Position numbers and translations under genes: made by a program. From Peribacillus muralis (GTDB taxonomy: Bacteria > Bacillota > Bacilli > Bacillales > DSM-1321), in NCBI RefSeq assembly GCF_001439925.1, contig NZ_LMBV01000020.1, forward strand, positions 1,066-37,747: a DNA stretch of 36,682 nt. The letters are read 5' to 3'. Under the pieces are notes generated by a model. It had not been told where the DNA came from. It did no database searches and saw only the letters and a list, made by a program, of their open reading frames with translations. Position 1 is the first letter of the stretch. Every line of letters begins with the position of its first letter. Of the stretch, positions 16,154 through 25,248 are shown one piece after another.

Positions 16154-17899
16154 TTAAGCAAGCTCAAGCTTGTGCAACTGCTGCTGTGCAAATTCACGAT
16201 ATAATTCATGCGTTTCATATAGTTCTTTATGTGTCCCGCTGCCTGTAATTTTCCCCTTTTCGAGGAAGATGATTTGGTCGGAACCAACAACGGTCGATAA
16301 GCGGTGGGCAATGACAATCGTTGTCCGTCCTTTCATTAAATCATTCAATGCTTGCTGGACGACATGCTCCGATTTGCTGTCCAGGCTAGAGGTAGCTTCA
16401 TCAAGCATTAAGATTTTAGGGTTTCTTAAAAAGGCACGCGCGATCGCAATTCGCTGTCTTTGGCCTCCGGATAGTTTCATCCCCCTTTCACCAACTTCCG
16501 TATCATAGCCGTTAGGAAGCTCGGAAATGAACTGATCAGCATACGCCATTTTGGCGACTTGATTTAACTCTTCATCTGTTATATCCCGATCGATTCCATA
16601 GCAGATATTATCTCGAACTGTACCGGATACAATCGGACTTTCCTGTGAAACATAGCCGATCTGGCTTCTCCATGAAAGGAGTGTGAAATCGTTTATCGAT
16701 GTCCCGCCTAAGGATATGGAGCCCTGCTGTGGTTTATAGAACCGCTCAAATAATGAGAAAAGGGTCGTTTTCCCGCTGCCGCTCGGTCCGACAATCGCGG
16801 TAACCTTGCCTGCTTCAACCGTGAAATTGATATCTTTTAGCACTTGTTCACCATCTTTGTAACGATAATCCAGGTGATCCACTGTGATGGATTGACTGCC
16901 ATTTGGAACTTCGAGCTTTGCATCTTCTTCCTTTTCAGAATCGAGAATGGAAATGATGCGTTCCGTTGCACCGGTGGCTTTTTGGAATTGTGTAAAGAAA
17001 GCTGCCAACTGCGCCATAGGCATGATGATTTGGAAAAGATACATGATGAATGCAACTAGTGCACCTGCTGACAATGCCCCGGAGGAAACACGCATCCCTC
17101 CATAACCTAAAATGAGTACGAGTAATGCCATCATGACGAGACTCATCAGCGGACCGATCAGCGCTTGGATTTTTGCTTCCTTTAAACCAAATTGAAATAA
17201 TTGGGTAATTCCCTTTTTACCATTTTCATATTCGAATGTTTCTGCATTCGATGCTTTAACAAGCCGGATTTCCGTAAGAACCTGCTGGAGGACTGCAGTG
17301 AAGCTTGCTGTCTCATCCTGCATCCCTATCGATATGCGGTGCATTTTCTTCCCAAGTGGCAGTATTATTAAAACAGAGAGTGGGATGGCAATGAACATCA
17401 ACAGTGACATTTTCCAATCAAGTACAAATAAGACGATCATGGCGCCTACGATGGATATGATTCCGGTAACGAAATTGGATAGATGCTCCGAAATCAAGCC
17501 TTTCACTACCGTTGTATCATTCGTCATCCGACTGACCGTTTCGCCCGATGGATGTTCATCGAAGTAATCAACGGGTAATACGAGCAATTTTTTCCAAAGC
17601 TGATCGCGGATGCCGGCTACTACAGATTGACCGATCTTATTCAATAAATAGATGGAAAACCCGCTGGCCAAGGCTTGAATGATGATGGCGAGAACGAGAA
17701 GTGTGATCCGTTCCGTACTTAGTGAACTTATTGAGAAATCATTAATCAGGTTTTTTGTGAATAGTGGGACTAATAAACCTACGCCTGTTGTACTTAAGCT
17801 TAATAGTAATGCAAGCCCGATCATTATCTTAGAAGGCTTCGTTTGTTGAACCAATCGGATGAACTGGCTCCAGCCTTGTTGCTTTTTTTCTTGTTTCAT
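16154..17899 (-). CDS. BmrA-like ABC multidrug exporter (half-transporter)
   Basis: The 581-residue type IV ABC exporter carries an N-terminal six-helix membrane domain (about 20-320) fused to an ATPase. The ATPase has Walker A GPSGSGKTT (about 371), Q-loop YVSQESPI, signature LSGGQRQR, Walker B ILMLDEATSS and H-loop IAHRLS. The protein starts with a lysine/glutamine-rich segment. Its sequence pattern (DYFDEHPSGETVSRMTNDT, EIRLVKASNAETFEY) closely resembles B. subtilis BmrA, a homodimeric multidrug exporter. Unlike the B. subtilis arrangement as I remember it, here it is first in an operon with a two-component system. AGAAAGGATG precedes ATG 17899. It is probably a drug or envelope-stress exporter. 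Confidence 0.9.
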   Translation of the reverse strand: MKQEKKQQGWSQFIRLVQQTKPSKIMIGLALLLSLSTTGVGLLVPLFTKNLINDFSISSLSTERITLLVLAIIIQALASGFSIYLLNKIGQSVVAGIRDQLWKKLLVLPVDYFDEHPSGETVSRMTNDTTVVKGLISEHLSNFVTGIISIVGAMIVLFVLDWKMSLLMFIAIPLSVLIILPLGKKMHRISIGMQDETASFTAVLQQVLTEIRLVKASNAETFEYENGKKGITQLFQFGLKEAKIQALIGPLMSLVMMALLVLILGYGGMRVSSGALSAGALVAFIMYLFQIIMPMAQLAAFFTQFQKATGATERIISILDSEKEEDAKLEVPNGSQSITVDHLDYRYKDGEQVLKDINFTVEAGKVTAIVGPSGSGKTTLFSLFERFYKPQQGSISLGGTSINDFTLLSWRSQIGYVSQESPIVSGTVRDNICYGIDRDITDEELNQVAKMAYADQFISELPNGYDTEVGERGMKLSGGQRQRIAIARAFLRNPKILMLDEATSSLDSKSEHVVQQALNDLMKGRTTIVIAHRLSTVVGSDQIIFLEKGKITGSGTHKELYETHELYREFAQQQLHKLELA

Positions 17900-18288
17900 A
17901 TTTATTTACATCCTTTCTTGATCTTCATTATAAAGGATAGTATACAAAGAAGTTATGAATTGAATATGAACTGATTTTAAGAACTTGCTTGTTATAGGCG
18001 CCTTGAAGGACATGCAAACACGAATGAATGATATAAAACGAAGGCGTGGATAATGAGATAGCAAAAACCGTATTAACCAAGGAACAATAATTTCGTGTTA
18101 AAATATAGAACTGGCGGCCCAGGGATAGAGCTCTGGGCTTTGCATTGTGCAAAAAAGAATCCAAGTCTAGTTCTTATTAACTGTTTTTAGTATAGCTGTT
18201 AATAGGCGGAAGAGGGTGTAATCATGTTTTTTTGAGGTGAAGTTACTATTTTAAAACAATAAATAGGAGTAAAAGGCTAAAACGGACT
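17900..18288. other. Divergent intergenic region
   Basis: About 450 nt lie between the minus-strand exporter operon and the plus-strand ATP-grasp gene. I see -10-like TATACT/TATAAT elements reading left near 17930-17955 but no clear -35. There are two small hairpins: GCCCAG/CTGGGC with an internal AGAGCTCT (18117-18138), and TTGCA/TGCAA just after it. No gene, riboswitch or T-box consensus was recognised. Confidence 0.4.
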
Positions 18289-18309
18289 TCAAAAATGGTT
18301 CTTTTAGCC
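18275..18309. repeat. Inverted repeat overlapping the candidate ATP-grasp promoter
   Basis: GGCTAAAA (18275-18282) and TTTTAGCC (18302-18309) form a perfect 8-bp inverted repeat with a 19-nt loop. It may be an operator or a leader structure. Confidence 0.5.
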
Positions 18310-18314
18310 GATTA
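18289..18314 (+). promoter_or_regulatory. Possible SigD (motility) promoter
   Basis: TCAA and GCCGATTA are separated by 14 nt, close to the SigD pattern TAAA-N14-16-GCCGATAT. The placement, about 42 nt before an ATP-grasp gene and a chemoreceptor gene, makes it plausible. The -35 match is imperfect. Confidence 0.35.
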
Positions 18315-18355
18315 AATATGGGGATATAAAAAACAGTATAAGTTAGGTGGAAAAC

Positions 18356-19525
18356 ATGATTATTTTGAATGAATCCATTGTATCACCAATTCTTCTAAAG
18401 GTTCTGGTCGAAGAGCAAATTCCAGTTTTGGAACAGGGGCAATGGGGAGACGCGATAACAAACAAAAAGTTGAATATTAAAAACGATACAGAATTTTTTA
18501 AGTCCATGGGGATGGAACAAAGAATTCTGACAAACTCTGAAAATGGCATCACCTTATTAGGTCATTTTCAACCTGATAGCAATGAATACATATGGTCTAA
18601 GTTATTGAAGGATAAGGGGGAGGTCCGTAAGCTAACGAAATCTCTATATCCCGATTTCCATTTTCAAGATATCGATTTATCGATGATAGATGATATGGAT
18701 AAAGACCGAATACCGTTTCCGGTCGTCATCAAGCCGAATATCGGCTATTCAAGTGTTGGCGTACATAAAGTCAAGAATGAGCAGGACTGGGATATAGCCG
18801 TGGCCCAGCTTAAAGAGGATTTGCTTCTTTCGGATGGGTTGTATGATTCCGATGTCGTCGGTTCCCAAACCATCTTGATAGAAGAGTGGATACAAGGGGA
18901 GGAGTATGCCATTGATGGTTATTACAATCAAGATGGTGAGCCGGTCATTTTGAATGTCTTCAAACGATTATTCAAGGATGATTATGATACCTCCGATCGA
19001 ATTTATTACACTTCAAAGGTTGCCATTAACGAAATCTATGATGATGCACTAACCTTCATGAAAAATATTCAAACGGTCCTTCCGCTTAGCAACTACGCTG
19101 TGCACTTTGAAATTCGCAAAAAAGGGGATAGGGTGATACCGATCGAAATCAACCCCCTTCGTTTTGCTGGAGCGGGTACAACCGATTTAGGCTATCATGC
19201 ATATGGGATGAACATGTATGAACACTATTTCGCAGGTACGAAACCAGATTGGAATTCGATATTGGCAGAGATGGATGATGCGACATATAGCTTTTTCTTT
19301 GCAGAGGTTCCGCTGGAAATAAATCTGGAGGAAGTTGCGCACATCGATCATGATGGACTGCAACATGAATTCGAACAGGTTTTGGAATATAGGCAGCTTC
19401 CTTTTCAAAATGACCGGAGCCTGGCGATCATATTTTATAGAAGCGAGAATTTGAACAACAACCGTCAGCTTCTTCACTTGGACTTACTTCCATACTTGAC
19501 GATAAAACAATTGGCTTTAACTTAA
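18356..19525 (+). CDS. ATP-grasp domain protein of unknown substrate
   Basis: The 389-residue protein contains an ATP-grasp fold. The ATP-binding lysine strand is PFPVVIKPNIGYSSVGVHKV (about residues 120-140). A carboxylate-containing second part follows: LIEEWIQGEEYAIDGY, then PIEINPLRFAG with the Mg-binding E-x-N. Such enzymes join a carboxylate to an amine, thiol or similar nucleophile through an acyl-phosphate. I cannot name the substrate. The N-terminal 100 residues are not a recognisable pre-grasp domain. Start is at ATG 18356 after AGGTGG; the GTG at 18347 is less well placed. It is followed after 12 nt by a chemoreceptor gene, an unusual pairing that suggests shared expression. Confidence 0.75.
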   Translation: MIILNESIVSPILLKVLVEEQIPVLEQGQWGDAITNKKLNIKNDTEFFKSMGMEQRILTNSENGITLLGHFQPDSNEYIWSKLLKDKGEVRKLTKSLYPDFHFQDIDLSMIDDMDKDRIPFPVVIKPNIGYSSVGVHKVKNEQDWDIAVAQLKEDLLLSDGLYDSDVVGSQTILIEEWIQGEEYAIDGYYNQDGEPVILNVFKRLFKDDYDTSDRIYYTSKVAINEIYDDALTFMKNIQTVLPLSNYAVHFEIRKKGDRVIPIEINPLRFAGAGTTDLGYHAYGMNMYEHYFAGTKPDWNSILAEMDDATYSFFFAEVPLEINLEEVAHIDHDGLQHEFEQVLEYRQLPFQNDRSLAIIFYRSENLNNNRQLLHLDLLPYLTIKQLALT

Positions 19526-19537
19526 GGGGGCAAGAGA

Positions 19538-21235
19538 ATGAGATTTTCAAAGCTGAATCCAAAAAATTCACTAATGGCAAAGCTATTCTTATTTTATATC
19601 ATTCCATTTGTCCTTTTTGCAGGTGCCATGGGTCTTTGCTTTTCCTACATAACGAATAAAATGATCAATGAGAATGTCCTTCCGCAATTCGATGAGCGAC
19701 TTTCTGAAAATGCCCGTAGCTTGGCAGCAAGCCTCAATCCGACTTTGATCAACAAAGCTTCGGAACGGGGAGAAGATATCAGGCAGAAATTAGATGCCTT
19801 CGTTGAAGATAAAAAGGGCATTGAATATGTGTATGTGTTGAAGCGGGAGAACGATGCCGATACGATCGTAGCCTTGAATGGCAGCGATGATTATATGGTG
19901 CAATCGCCATTCACGCCGGAGCAGGCTAAATCGATAAATGGACAAGAAGATGTATTAAGTGAAATATATAAAGATAAATGGGGTACGCACAAATCATACT
20001 TTACGCCAATCAATGGAACGGACGCCATTATCGGAATTGATATGGATGCGAAGTTCATTGATGAATTGAAAAGCAGAATGATATTCTATAATATTTTATT
20101 TCTTGCAAGTGCTATTATATTGGGCGTGCTATGTGCCGTTGTCATCGGGAGAAAAATCTCGGGTCCCGTTAATGAACTCGTTGGCTACACGAGTGAAATG
20201 GCGGCAGGGGATTTAAGTAAATCGATTCCGGTTGGCAGACAAGATGAGATTGGAGATCTGTCCAATGGTTTTGAGGATATGAGATTAAGTTTGTCCCATA
20301 TCATCGATAATGTACGTGAACACGCGCGAGCGATGAGTCAAACCACCGTTTCCATCCATCAATCCTTTGAGGAGATGGTGGAATCCTATAGCCAGATCGT
20401 AACGGGGACAACGGAGGAAGCGAAGGCTTCAGAAGAACGTGCCCATCATATTGATCGAATTTCCAATATGATCAGTGATTTGACGGATACAACCCGCTTA
20501 ATGAATGAGCAAACGAACAAGATGAATGAATTTACGATGCATGCGAACACACTTGCCGAGCAAGGGAGTGAACAAGTGCAGGATGTAACGAGCCAGATGG
20601 GTAAAATCATGGAAAACGGCCAAGCGAATAAAGCTAATTTGGTGAGCCTTGAAGAGGATGTAGTGAAGATAAACGAAGTGATCGGTTTAATAAGGGTCAT
20701 TGCTTCGCAAACGAACCTGCTATCCTTGAATGCTTCCATTGAAGCGGCACGGGCGGGGGATGCCGGCAGGGGCTTTGCGGTAGTTGCCCAGGAAGTGCAG
20801 AAATTGGCTGTACAAACCGATGAATCAATCGATGTCATTTCCGAATCGATCACGCGGATCAATGAGCAAACGGCGAAGGTCATCCAAAATAACGATGAAA
20901 GTTTTGAAGATATATTGAAGGGTGTTTCCTTAGTGGAAAACAACGGCGAGATTTTTAATAAGATTTTCGATTCCGTAGAGAAATTGCTGAAAGGCACGGA
21001 ACACTTGGCCACCCACTCGAAAAAAATCAATGAGTCATCTGATGAAAGTTTAGCATCAATCCAGGAAATTGCAGCGATTTCGGAAGAGGGAGTCGCAACC
21101 ACTGAGCAAATCTCAGCTGCAGCGATTCAACAAAGTATGATCATGAATGGATTGAAGGAACAAAATGAGGAGTTAGCAAACAAATCAGCGATATTGGAAG
21201 AAATGGTTGAAAAGTTCACTACTACCGATAAATAA
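19538..21235 (+). CDS. Methyl-accepting chemotaxis protein
   Basis: The 565-residue chemoreceptor has transmembrane helices at about 16-38 and 181-204. Between them lies an extracellular sensor of about 140 residues, probably a single Cache-like domain (it contains [13 protein letters not shown] and the late strand [12 protein letters not shown]). A HAMP domain follows (about 205-257), then a long coiled-coil signalling domain. The CheA/CheW-binding tip is [20 protein letters not shown], followed by [14 protein letters not shown]. Glutamine/glutamate pairs for methylation are plausible but were not mapped. A strong Shine-Dalgarno (AAGGGGG) precedes ATG 19538. The ligand is unknown. It shares a transcript with the ATP-grasp gene. 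Confidence 0.95.
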   Translation: MRFSKLNPKNSLMAKLFLFYIIPFVLFAGAMGLCFSYITNKMINENVLPQFDERLSENARSLAASLNPTLINKASERGEDIRQKLDAFVEDKKGIEYVYVLKRENDADTIVALNGSDDYMVQSPFTPEQAKSINGQEDVLSEIYKDKWGTHKSYFTPINGTDAIIGIDMDAKFIDELKSRMIFYNILFLASAIILGVLCAVVIGRKISGPVNELVGYTSEMAAGDLSKSIPVGRQDEIGDLSNGFEDMRLSLSHIIDNVREHARAMSQTTVSIHQSFEEMVESYSQIVTGTTEEAKASEERAHHIDRISNMISDLTDTTRLMNEQTNKMNEFTMHANTLAEQGSEQVQDVTSQMGKIMENGQANKANLVSLEEDVVKINEVIGLIRVIASQTNLLSLNASIEAARAGDAGRGFAVVAQEVQKLAVQTDESIDVISESITRINEQTAKVIQNNDESFEDILKGVSLVENNGEIFNKIFDSVEKLLKGTEHLATHSKKINESSDESLASIQEIAAISEEGVATTEQISAAAIQQSMIMNGLKEQNEELANKSAILEEMVEKFTTTDK

Positions 21236-21245
21236 CGGAACTGAA

Positions 21246-21316
21246 GCAGGCTAGTTATGATGCCTGCTCAGCTGCAGACAAACCCGATAATACTGGAGTT
21301 TGCCTGCAGTTTTTTT
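21246..21316 (+). terminator. Terminator of the ATP-grasp/chemoreceptor operon
   Basis: A first hairpin (GCAGGC / GCCTGC) is followed by a strong one (CTGCAGACAAAC 21272-21283 / GTTTGCCTGCAG 21298-21309, one mismatch) with seven T. Confidence 0.85.
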
Positions 21317-21331
21317 GTGAGATTGTACTAT

Positions 21332-21470
21332 AAACGTTTCATTGCACTGCAGGCGCTCGCTTTCCGCGGGCGGTCCTTGAGCCTCCTCGGCTTTTTGCCT
21401 GCGGGATCTCAAGTAGACACGCATTTCCCGCAGGAGTGTCGCGCCCTCCGTTCCATTCCACTCTGCATTA
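21332..21470. repeat. GC-rich Bacillus-type intergenic hairpin repeat
   Basis: This segment is strikingly GC-rich against its surroundings. It has the layout CGCTTTCCGCGGGCGG - CCTCCTCGG - GCCTGCGGGATCTC - TTTCCCGCAGGAG - CGCGCC. The inverted blocks CCTGCGGGA/TCCCGCAGG and TTGAG/CTCAA can fold. I recognise it as the short non-coding repeat scattered between genes in many Bacillus-group genomes, with no protein-coding capacity. It is probably a MITE- or REP-like element. It sits directly behind the chemoreceptor terminator. Confidence 0.75.
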
Positions 21471-21583
21471 TAACGAAGTAGCTTCTCAAAGTTTTTTGAG
21501 GATTTCTACCATGACCGTTCCAATCCAATGTGCATTAGAACAAAGATAGATTTCAAATTGCCTACCGATTTGATGGTTGTAGA

Positions 21584-21617
21584 GAACGTTCCATTGCACC
21601 GCAGGCGACGCTTTCCA
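21584..21617. repeat. Truncated second copy of the GC-rich repeat
   Basis: The 34 nt at 21584-21617 (GAACGTTCCATTGCACCGCA ...) match the first 33 nt of the repeat at 21332 with only a few differences. The match ends abruptly at CTTTCC, where the hairpin part would begin. Confidence 0.7.
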
Positions 21618-21778
21618 AGATAAGGGTGTAATTTTACCAATGTTGGGAGAGTTTTTGGCGAAAACTACATGTGTTTACGCTGTTCTTTATTGGGTTGGGC
21701 TTTGAGGTGTATGGGTTATTTTGTAAGTCAATATAAAGAGTATTAAAAATTGCTTGAAAAAAAGTTTGGGCAAACCAT
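21618..21778. other. Intergenic DNA without a recognised feature
   Basis: This is AT-rich sequence between the truncated repeat and the cold-shock promoter. I see no gene, structured RNA or operator in it. Confidence 0.4.
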
Positions 21779-21807
21779 TTGCAATCGCTACCATTTAATG
21801 TTATGCT
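21779..21807 (+). promoter_or_regulatory. Promoter of the cold-shock gene
   Basis: TTGCAA (21779-21784) and TATGCT (21802-21807) are 17 nt apart. The transcript would have a leader of about 110 nt, typical of cold-shock genes, which includes a small hairpin (AAAAGTACTACTTTT). Confidence 0.55.
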
Positions 21808-21925
21808 TAGTCTTAATTATTTTTGTTCGGTACTAAGGATACTAAAAGTACTACTTTTCGTTTTCGATGATGACTTAGAGCAAGGATAGTAATACAATGT
21901 GCTAATGCACTAGGAGGCAACAACA

Positions 21926-22126
21926 ATGGAACAAGGTAAAGTAAAATGGTTTAACGCAGAAAAAGGTTTTGGATTCATCGAACGCGAAAACGGAGACGAC
22001 GTATTCGTACATTTCTCAGCTATCCAAAGCGAAGGATTCAAATCTTTAGACGAAGGCCAAGAAGTTACTTTTGAAGTAGAACAAGGTCAACGTGGACCTC
22101 AAGCTTCTAACGTTCAAAAAGCATAA
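21926..22126 (+). CDS. Cold-shock protein (CspB/CspD family)
   Basis: The 66-residue single CSD-fold protein binds single-stranded RNA and DNA and acts as an RNA chaperone. RNP1 (KGFGFIE) and RNP2 (DVFVHFSAI) are both intact, and the C-terminus [13 protein letters not shown] is typical of Bacillus Csp proteins. The Shine-Dalgarno AGGAGG lies 9 nt upstream of the ATG. The gene is single with its own promoter and terminator. Assigning it to CspB, CspC or CspD would need a tree of the genome's paralogues, so no symbol is given. Codon use is strongly biased (GAA, AAA, GTT), consistent with high expression. Confidence 0.95.
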   Translation: MEQGKVKWFNAEKGFGFIERENGDDVFVHFSAIQSEGFKSLDEGQEVTFEVEQGQRGPQASNVQKA

Positions 22127-22137
22127 TTTCAAAACAA

Positions 22138-22176
22138 ATAAAGGCAGATCCCGATTTTCGGGGTCTGCCTTTTTTG
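22138..22176 (+). terminator. csp terminator
   Basis: AAAGGCAGATCCC pairs with GGGGTCTGCCTTT (one bulge), followed by TTTTGTTTT. Confidence 0.9.
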
Positions 22177-22195
22177 TTTTGTGAAAACGTGAAAC

Positions 22196-22223
22196 AAAAA
22201 ACCCTGCTCAGCATTGAGCAGGG
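22196..22223 (-). terminator. Terminator-like hairpin reading leftward
   Basis: CCCTGCTCA pairs perfectly with TGAGCAGGG (loop GCAT). The T run is on the minus strand (GGGTTTTTTGTTTC), so it would end a leftward transcript, but no minus-strand gene is recognised to its right. Confidence 0.55.
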
Positions 22224-22483
22224 AAAACGGTACAAGTAAAGTAAAGCGCTTAAAAAGGTTTGACTAAGTATATCATAGTTTCCAAGAAATTATTAAATTA
22301 TATATAATATGCGTTTCAAGGGAGGTGTAGGTAAATCCAACAATCATTGGTGAAAATGATGTCGTGGAAATAGTAAGTTACTCTGACCCCTGTTTGAAGT
22401 ATAATTCGCTTGAAGTGAAACAAAAACCCATAGGCTACATATAAAGACATATAGGCGGCTTTCCCGATGAGGGGGAAGTATTC
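22224..22483. other. Intergenic DNA upstream of cadC with a degenerate frame
   Basis: A Shine-Dalgarno-like GGGAGGTG (about 22320) is followed by a 36-codon open frame without a normal start. It runs from about 22335 to 22443 and begins VNPTIIGENDVVEIV. It may be a gene remnant. The palindrome TAAAGCGCTTA (about 22237) resembles half of a catabolite-response element. Nothing firm can be assigned. Confidence 0.3.
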
Positions 22484-22545
22484 ATTCAAATACAGGTTTG
22501 AATATTCAATGAATTATGGTATGGTATAATCAAACGAAGATTTGA
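22484..22545 (+). promoter_or_regulatory. cadC-cadA promoter with two CadC-type operators
   Basis: Inverted repeat 1 is ATTCAAA-N6-TTTGAAT (22484-22503). Inverted repeat 2 is TCAAA-N6-TTTGA (22530-22545), continuing as ATGAAG. The second closely resembles the known cad operator of staphylococcal plasmid pI258. Between them is an extended -10 promoter, TGG-TATAAT (22522-22530), with a poor -35. Metal-free CadC would block this promoter; Cd, Pb or Zn would release it. Confidence 0.65.
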
Positions 22546-22562
22546 ATGAAGGGTGTGGGAAG

Positions 22563-22934
22563 ATGATGGAACAAAAAGATGTATGTGAAGTCCATCTGCA
22601 TGATCAAGTAAAGGTCAATCGCATTCAGCAAGAAATGGGCCAGGTTGATATATCCAGCATATCGAAGCTGTTTAAGGTGATAGGTGATGAAAATAGGACG
22701 AAAATAGCCTATGCGCTTTGTGAGGACGAGGAATTATGTGTGTGCGATCTCGCCCATATCATCGGTGCTTCGATGGCGACAACGTCACATCATCTTCGCA
22801 CTCTCTATAAGCATGCCATCGTCAAATATCGAAAAGAAGGCAAGCTGGCTTTTTATTCATTGGATGATCACCATATCAAGCAACTTATTCTTATAGCATT
22901 AGAACACAAGCAGGAGGTGAGGTCAGATGGCTGA
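22563..22934 (+). CDS. cadC: ArsR/SmtB-family metal sensor CadC
   Basis: The 123-residue winged-helix repressor of the CadC type senses Cd(II), Pb(II) and Zn(II). The alpha-3 metal site ELCVCD supplies two cysteines (about 59 and 61), and an N-terminal cysteine (KDVCEV) is present. The second N-terminal cysteine found in pI258 CadC (CEIFC) is absent here; as I recall, it is not essential for sensing. The recognition helix is [11 protein letters not shown]. Start is placed at ATG 22563 after AAGGG; the next ATG at 22566 is equally possible. It overlaps cadA by 8 nt and autoregulates through the operators just upstream. Confidence 0.9.
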   Translation: MMEQKDVCEVHLHDQVKVNRIQQEMGQVDISSISKLFKVIGDENRTKIAYALCEDEELCVCDLAHIIGASMATTSHHLRTLYKHAIVKYRKEGKLAFYSLDDHHIKQLILIALEHKQEVRSDG

Positions 22935-25050
22935 ATTGCCTTCAAAAACATATCGTATCCAAGGTCTATCCTGCACGAATTGCGCGGCTAAGTTTGAGAA
23001 TAATGTCCGTAGCCTGGAAGGTGTGGAGGACGCTAAAATCAATTTTGGCGCTTCAAAGATTTCGGTACAGGGAAGTGCGACGATTGAAGAAATCGAAAGG
23101 GCAGGAGCCTTTGATAACCTGAGAATCCGGGGTGAACAGGAACAGGTGTCCCTTAAGGAGCCCTTTTGGAAACAAAAAGAAAATATTAAAGTGGTTTTCT
23201 CGGCCATCCTGTTGTTGATTAGCTGGGTATTGGATAACCGATATGGTGAAGGAAGCATGATGCCTGTAATCGGATATGCGGCAGCCATCATAATCGGAGG
23301 TTATTCATTATTTATCAATGGCTTGAAGAATCTCTTTGGCCTTCGCTTTGATATGCACACCTTGATGACGGTTGCCATCCTCGGAGCGGCTGTACTCGGT
23401 GAATGGGGCGAAGGGGCGACTGTCGTCATCTTATTTGCCATCAGTGAAGCGCTGGAGAAATATTCGATGGATAAAGCCCGGAATTCGATCGAATCATTGA
23501 TGAATATTGCGCCTAAAGAAGCTCTGATCTTTAGAGGGCAACACGAAATGATGGTCGCTGTTGATGAAATAGAGGTCGGCGACACGATGATCGTTAAACC
23601 AGGTCAGAAGCTTGCTATGGACGGCAGGATCATGAAGGGGGCCTCGACGCTTAATCAAGCAGCCATTACAGGGGAAGCGGAGCCGGTTTATAAAACGGTT
23701 GATGGTGAGGTTTTTGCAGGAACCTTAAATGGTGAAGGGTTGCTGGAAGTGGAGGTCACGAAGCGGGTCGAGGATACGACGATTGCGAAAATCATACATC
23801 TAGTTGAAGAAGCACAGGCTGAAAAAGCGCCTTCCCAGGCCTTTGTGGATAAATTTGCTAAGATTTATACGCCGGCTATCATGCTCATTGCTCTGGGGCT
23901 TGCGGTCTTGCCACCGCTTGTGGTGAACGGGGATTGGGCCGAGTGGATTTATAGGGGATTGGCTGTACTCGTTGTCGGCTGCCCGTGTGCACTGGTCATT
24001 TCCACCCCGATTGCCATAGTTACAGCTATTGGAAATGCAGCGAAAAATGGAGTATTGATTAAGGGCGGAATCCATTTGGAGGAAGCGGGGGCAATAAATG
24101 CGGTTGCATTTGATAAGACAGGTACGTTAACGAAGGGTGTTCCTGTTGTAACTGATTTGAAATTGTTGGCTGAAGGTTTTACTCCACAGGATGTACTTGG
24201 CATTGCAGCTGCTTTGGAAAGCAGAACACAACATCCTCTTGCCACTGCCATTCTTCAAAAGGCGGAGGATCAAGGTGCGGGGTATCGGTCTTTAGTGGTA
24301 GAGGATTTCACGGCCATCACTGGCAAAGGGATAAAAGGGAACATCAATCAAGAGACCTATTACATTGGTAAACCGCATCTATTGGAAGAAGTGGCAGGGC
24401 TAGTTTATCCTGATGAGGTGCTTGAGCAAATCAGCAGCCTTCAACATGAAGGAAAAACGGTAATGGTGATCGGTGATCATATGAAGCTCCTGGCGCTTAT
24501 TGCAGTCGCTGATGAAATTAGGGAAAGCAGCAAGGAAGCGATTCGCAAATTGCATGAACTCGGTATAGAAAAAACGATAATGCTGACGGGGGACAATAGC
24601 GGAACGGCAAAAGCGATCGGAGCAGCGGCAGGCGTTGATGAAATTGAAGCAGAGCTATTGCCTGAAGATAAATTGACGATCATCAAGCAATGGAAGCAAA
24701 AATATGGTCGAGTGGCGATGGTGGGTGATGGTGTCAATGATGCTCCGGCATTGGCAGCTTCCACGGTCGGGATTGCGATGGGTGGTGCGGGAACGGATAC
24801 CGCACTTGAAACAGCCGATATCGCTTTAATGGGTGATGATTTATCGAGATTGCCTTATACGATTCGTTTAAGCCGCAAAACGTTGAAAATCATTAAGCAG
24901 AACATCACGTTTTCCTTAGTGATCAAAATCTTGGCGTTATTATTGATCGCCCCGGGCTGGTTAACCTTATGGATGGCGGTTTTTGCCGATATGGGTGCGA
25001 CCTTATTAGTCACGTTGAACAGTCTTAGGTTATTGAGAATAAAAGAATAG
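22927..25050 (+). CDS. cadA: Cadmium/zinc/lead-transporting P1B-type ATPase CadA
   Basis: The 707-residue P-type ATPase exports soft divalent metals. It has one N-terminal HMA domain with the CTNC metal-binding pair (near residue 17) and an actuator loop with TGEAEP (about 247). The transmembrane metal site is CPCALVIS (about 353), the phosphorylated Asp lies in DKTGTLT (about 396), HP lies in QHPLA (about 435), and the hinge is GDGVNDAPA (about 600). CPC, together with the CadC partner, indicates the P1B-2 Zn/Cd/Pb class rather than a copper ATPase. GGAGGTG precedes the ATG, which lies inside the cadC end. A terminator follows at 25066. Confidence 0.95.
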   Translation: MAELPSKTYRIQGLSCTNCAAKFENNVRSLEGVEDAKINFGASKISVQGSATIEEIERAGAFDNLRIRGEQEQVSLKEPFWKQKENIKVVFSAILLLISWVLDNRYGEGSMMPVIGYAAAIIIGGYSLFINGLKNLFGLRFDMHTLMTVAILGAAVLGEWGEGATVVILFAISEALEKYSMDKARNSIESLMNIAPKEALIFRGQHEMMVAVDEIEVGDTMIVKPGQKLAMDGRIMKGASTLNQAAITGEAEPVYKTVDGEVFAGTLNGEGLLEVEVTKRVEDTTIAKIIHLVEEAQAEKAPSQAFVDKFAKIYTPAIMLIALGLAVLPPLVVNGDWAEWIYRGLAVLVVGCPCALVISTPIAIVTAIGNAAKNGVLIKGGIHLEEAGAINAVAFDKTGTLTKGVPVVTDLKLLAEGFTPQDVLGIAAALESRTQHPLATAILQKAEDQGAGYRSLVVEDFTAITGKGIKGNINQETYYIGKPHLLEEVAGLVYPDEVLEQISSLQHEGKTVMVIGDHMKLLALIAVADEIRESSKEAIRKLHELGIEKTIMLTGDNSGTAKAIGAAAGVDEIEAELLPEDKLTIIKQWKQKYGRVAMVGDGVNDAPALAASTVGIAMGGAGTDTALETADIALMGDDLSRLPYTIRLSRKTLKIIKQNITFSLVIKILALLLIAPGWLTLWMAVFADMGATLLVTLNSLRLLRIKE

Positions 25051-25065
25051 AAGTTTCATATATGT

Positions 25066-25100
25066 TCCCCGTTGCTTATTTTAGGTGCGGGGAGTTTTTT
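25066..25100 (+). terminator. cadC-cadA terminator
   Basis: TCCCCG pairs with CGGGGA across a loop of 15 nt, followed by GTTTTTT. Confidence 0.75.
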
Positions 25101-25248
25101 ATTCGATCTTTCCAATTGTTTCATGTGAAACTTAAAAAAGGATGCATCCATTTTCTTTTTCAAAACGTACATAGATTAGAACATAGAAATTGTTATGGAT
25201 GATCCAAATATTGCTATAATAAGTAATTATGGTAGGAAGGGGACTTCA

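Noticed and set aside
18200..18355. c-di-GMP riboswitch upstream of the ATP-grasp/chemoreceptor genes
   Set aside because: None of the conserved aptamer core elements of class I or II were seen; only an 8-bp inverted repeat is present.
20446..21102. 218-codon open frame antisense to the chemoreceptor gene
   Set aside because: It lies wholly within the signalling domain of a clear methyl-accepting protein, has no ribosome binding site, and its Ser/Ala/Leu-rich product reflects the complement of the biased coiled-coil codons.
22236..22251. Catabolite-response element at TAAAGCGCTTA
   Set aside because: Only the centre of the consensus matches and no sugar-related gene is nearby; cadC has its own metal-responsive operators.
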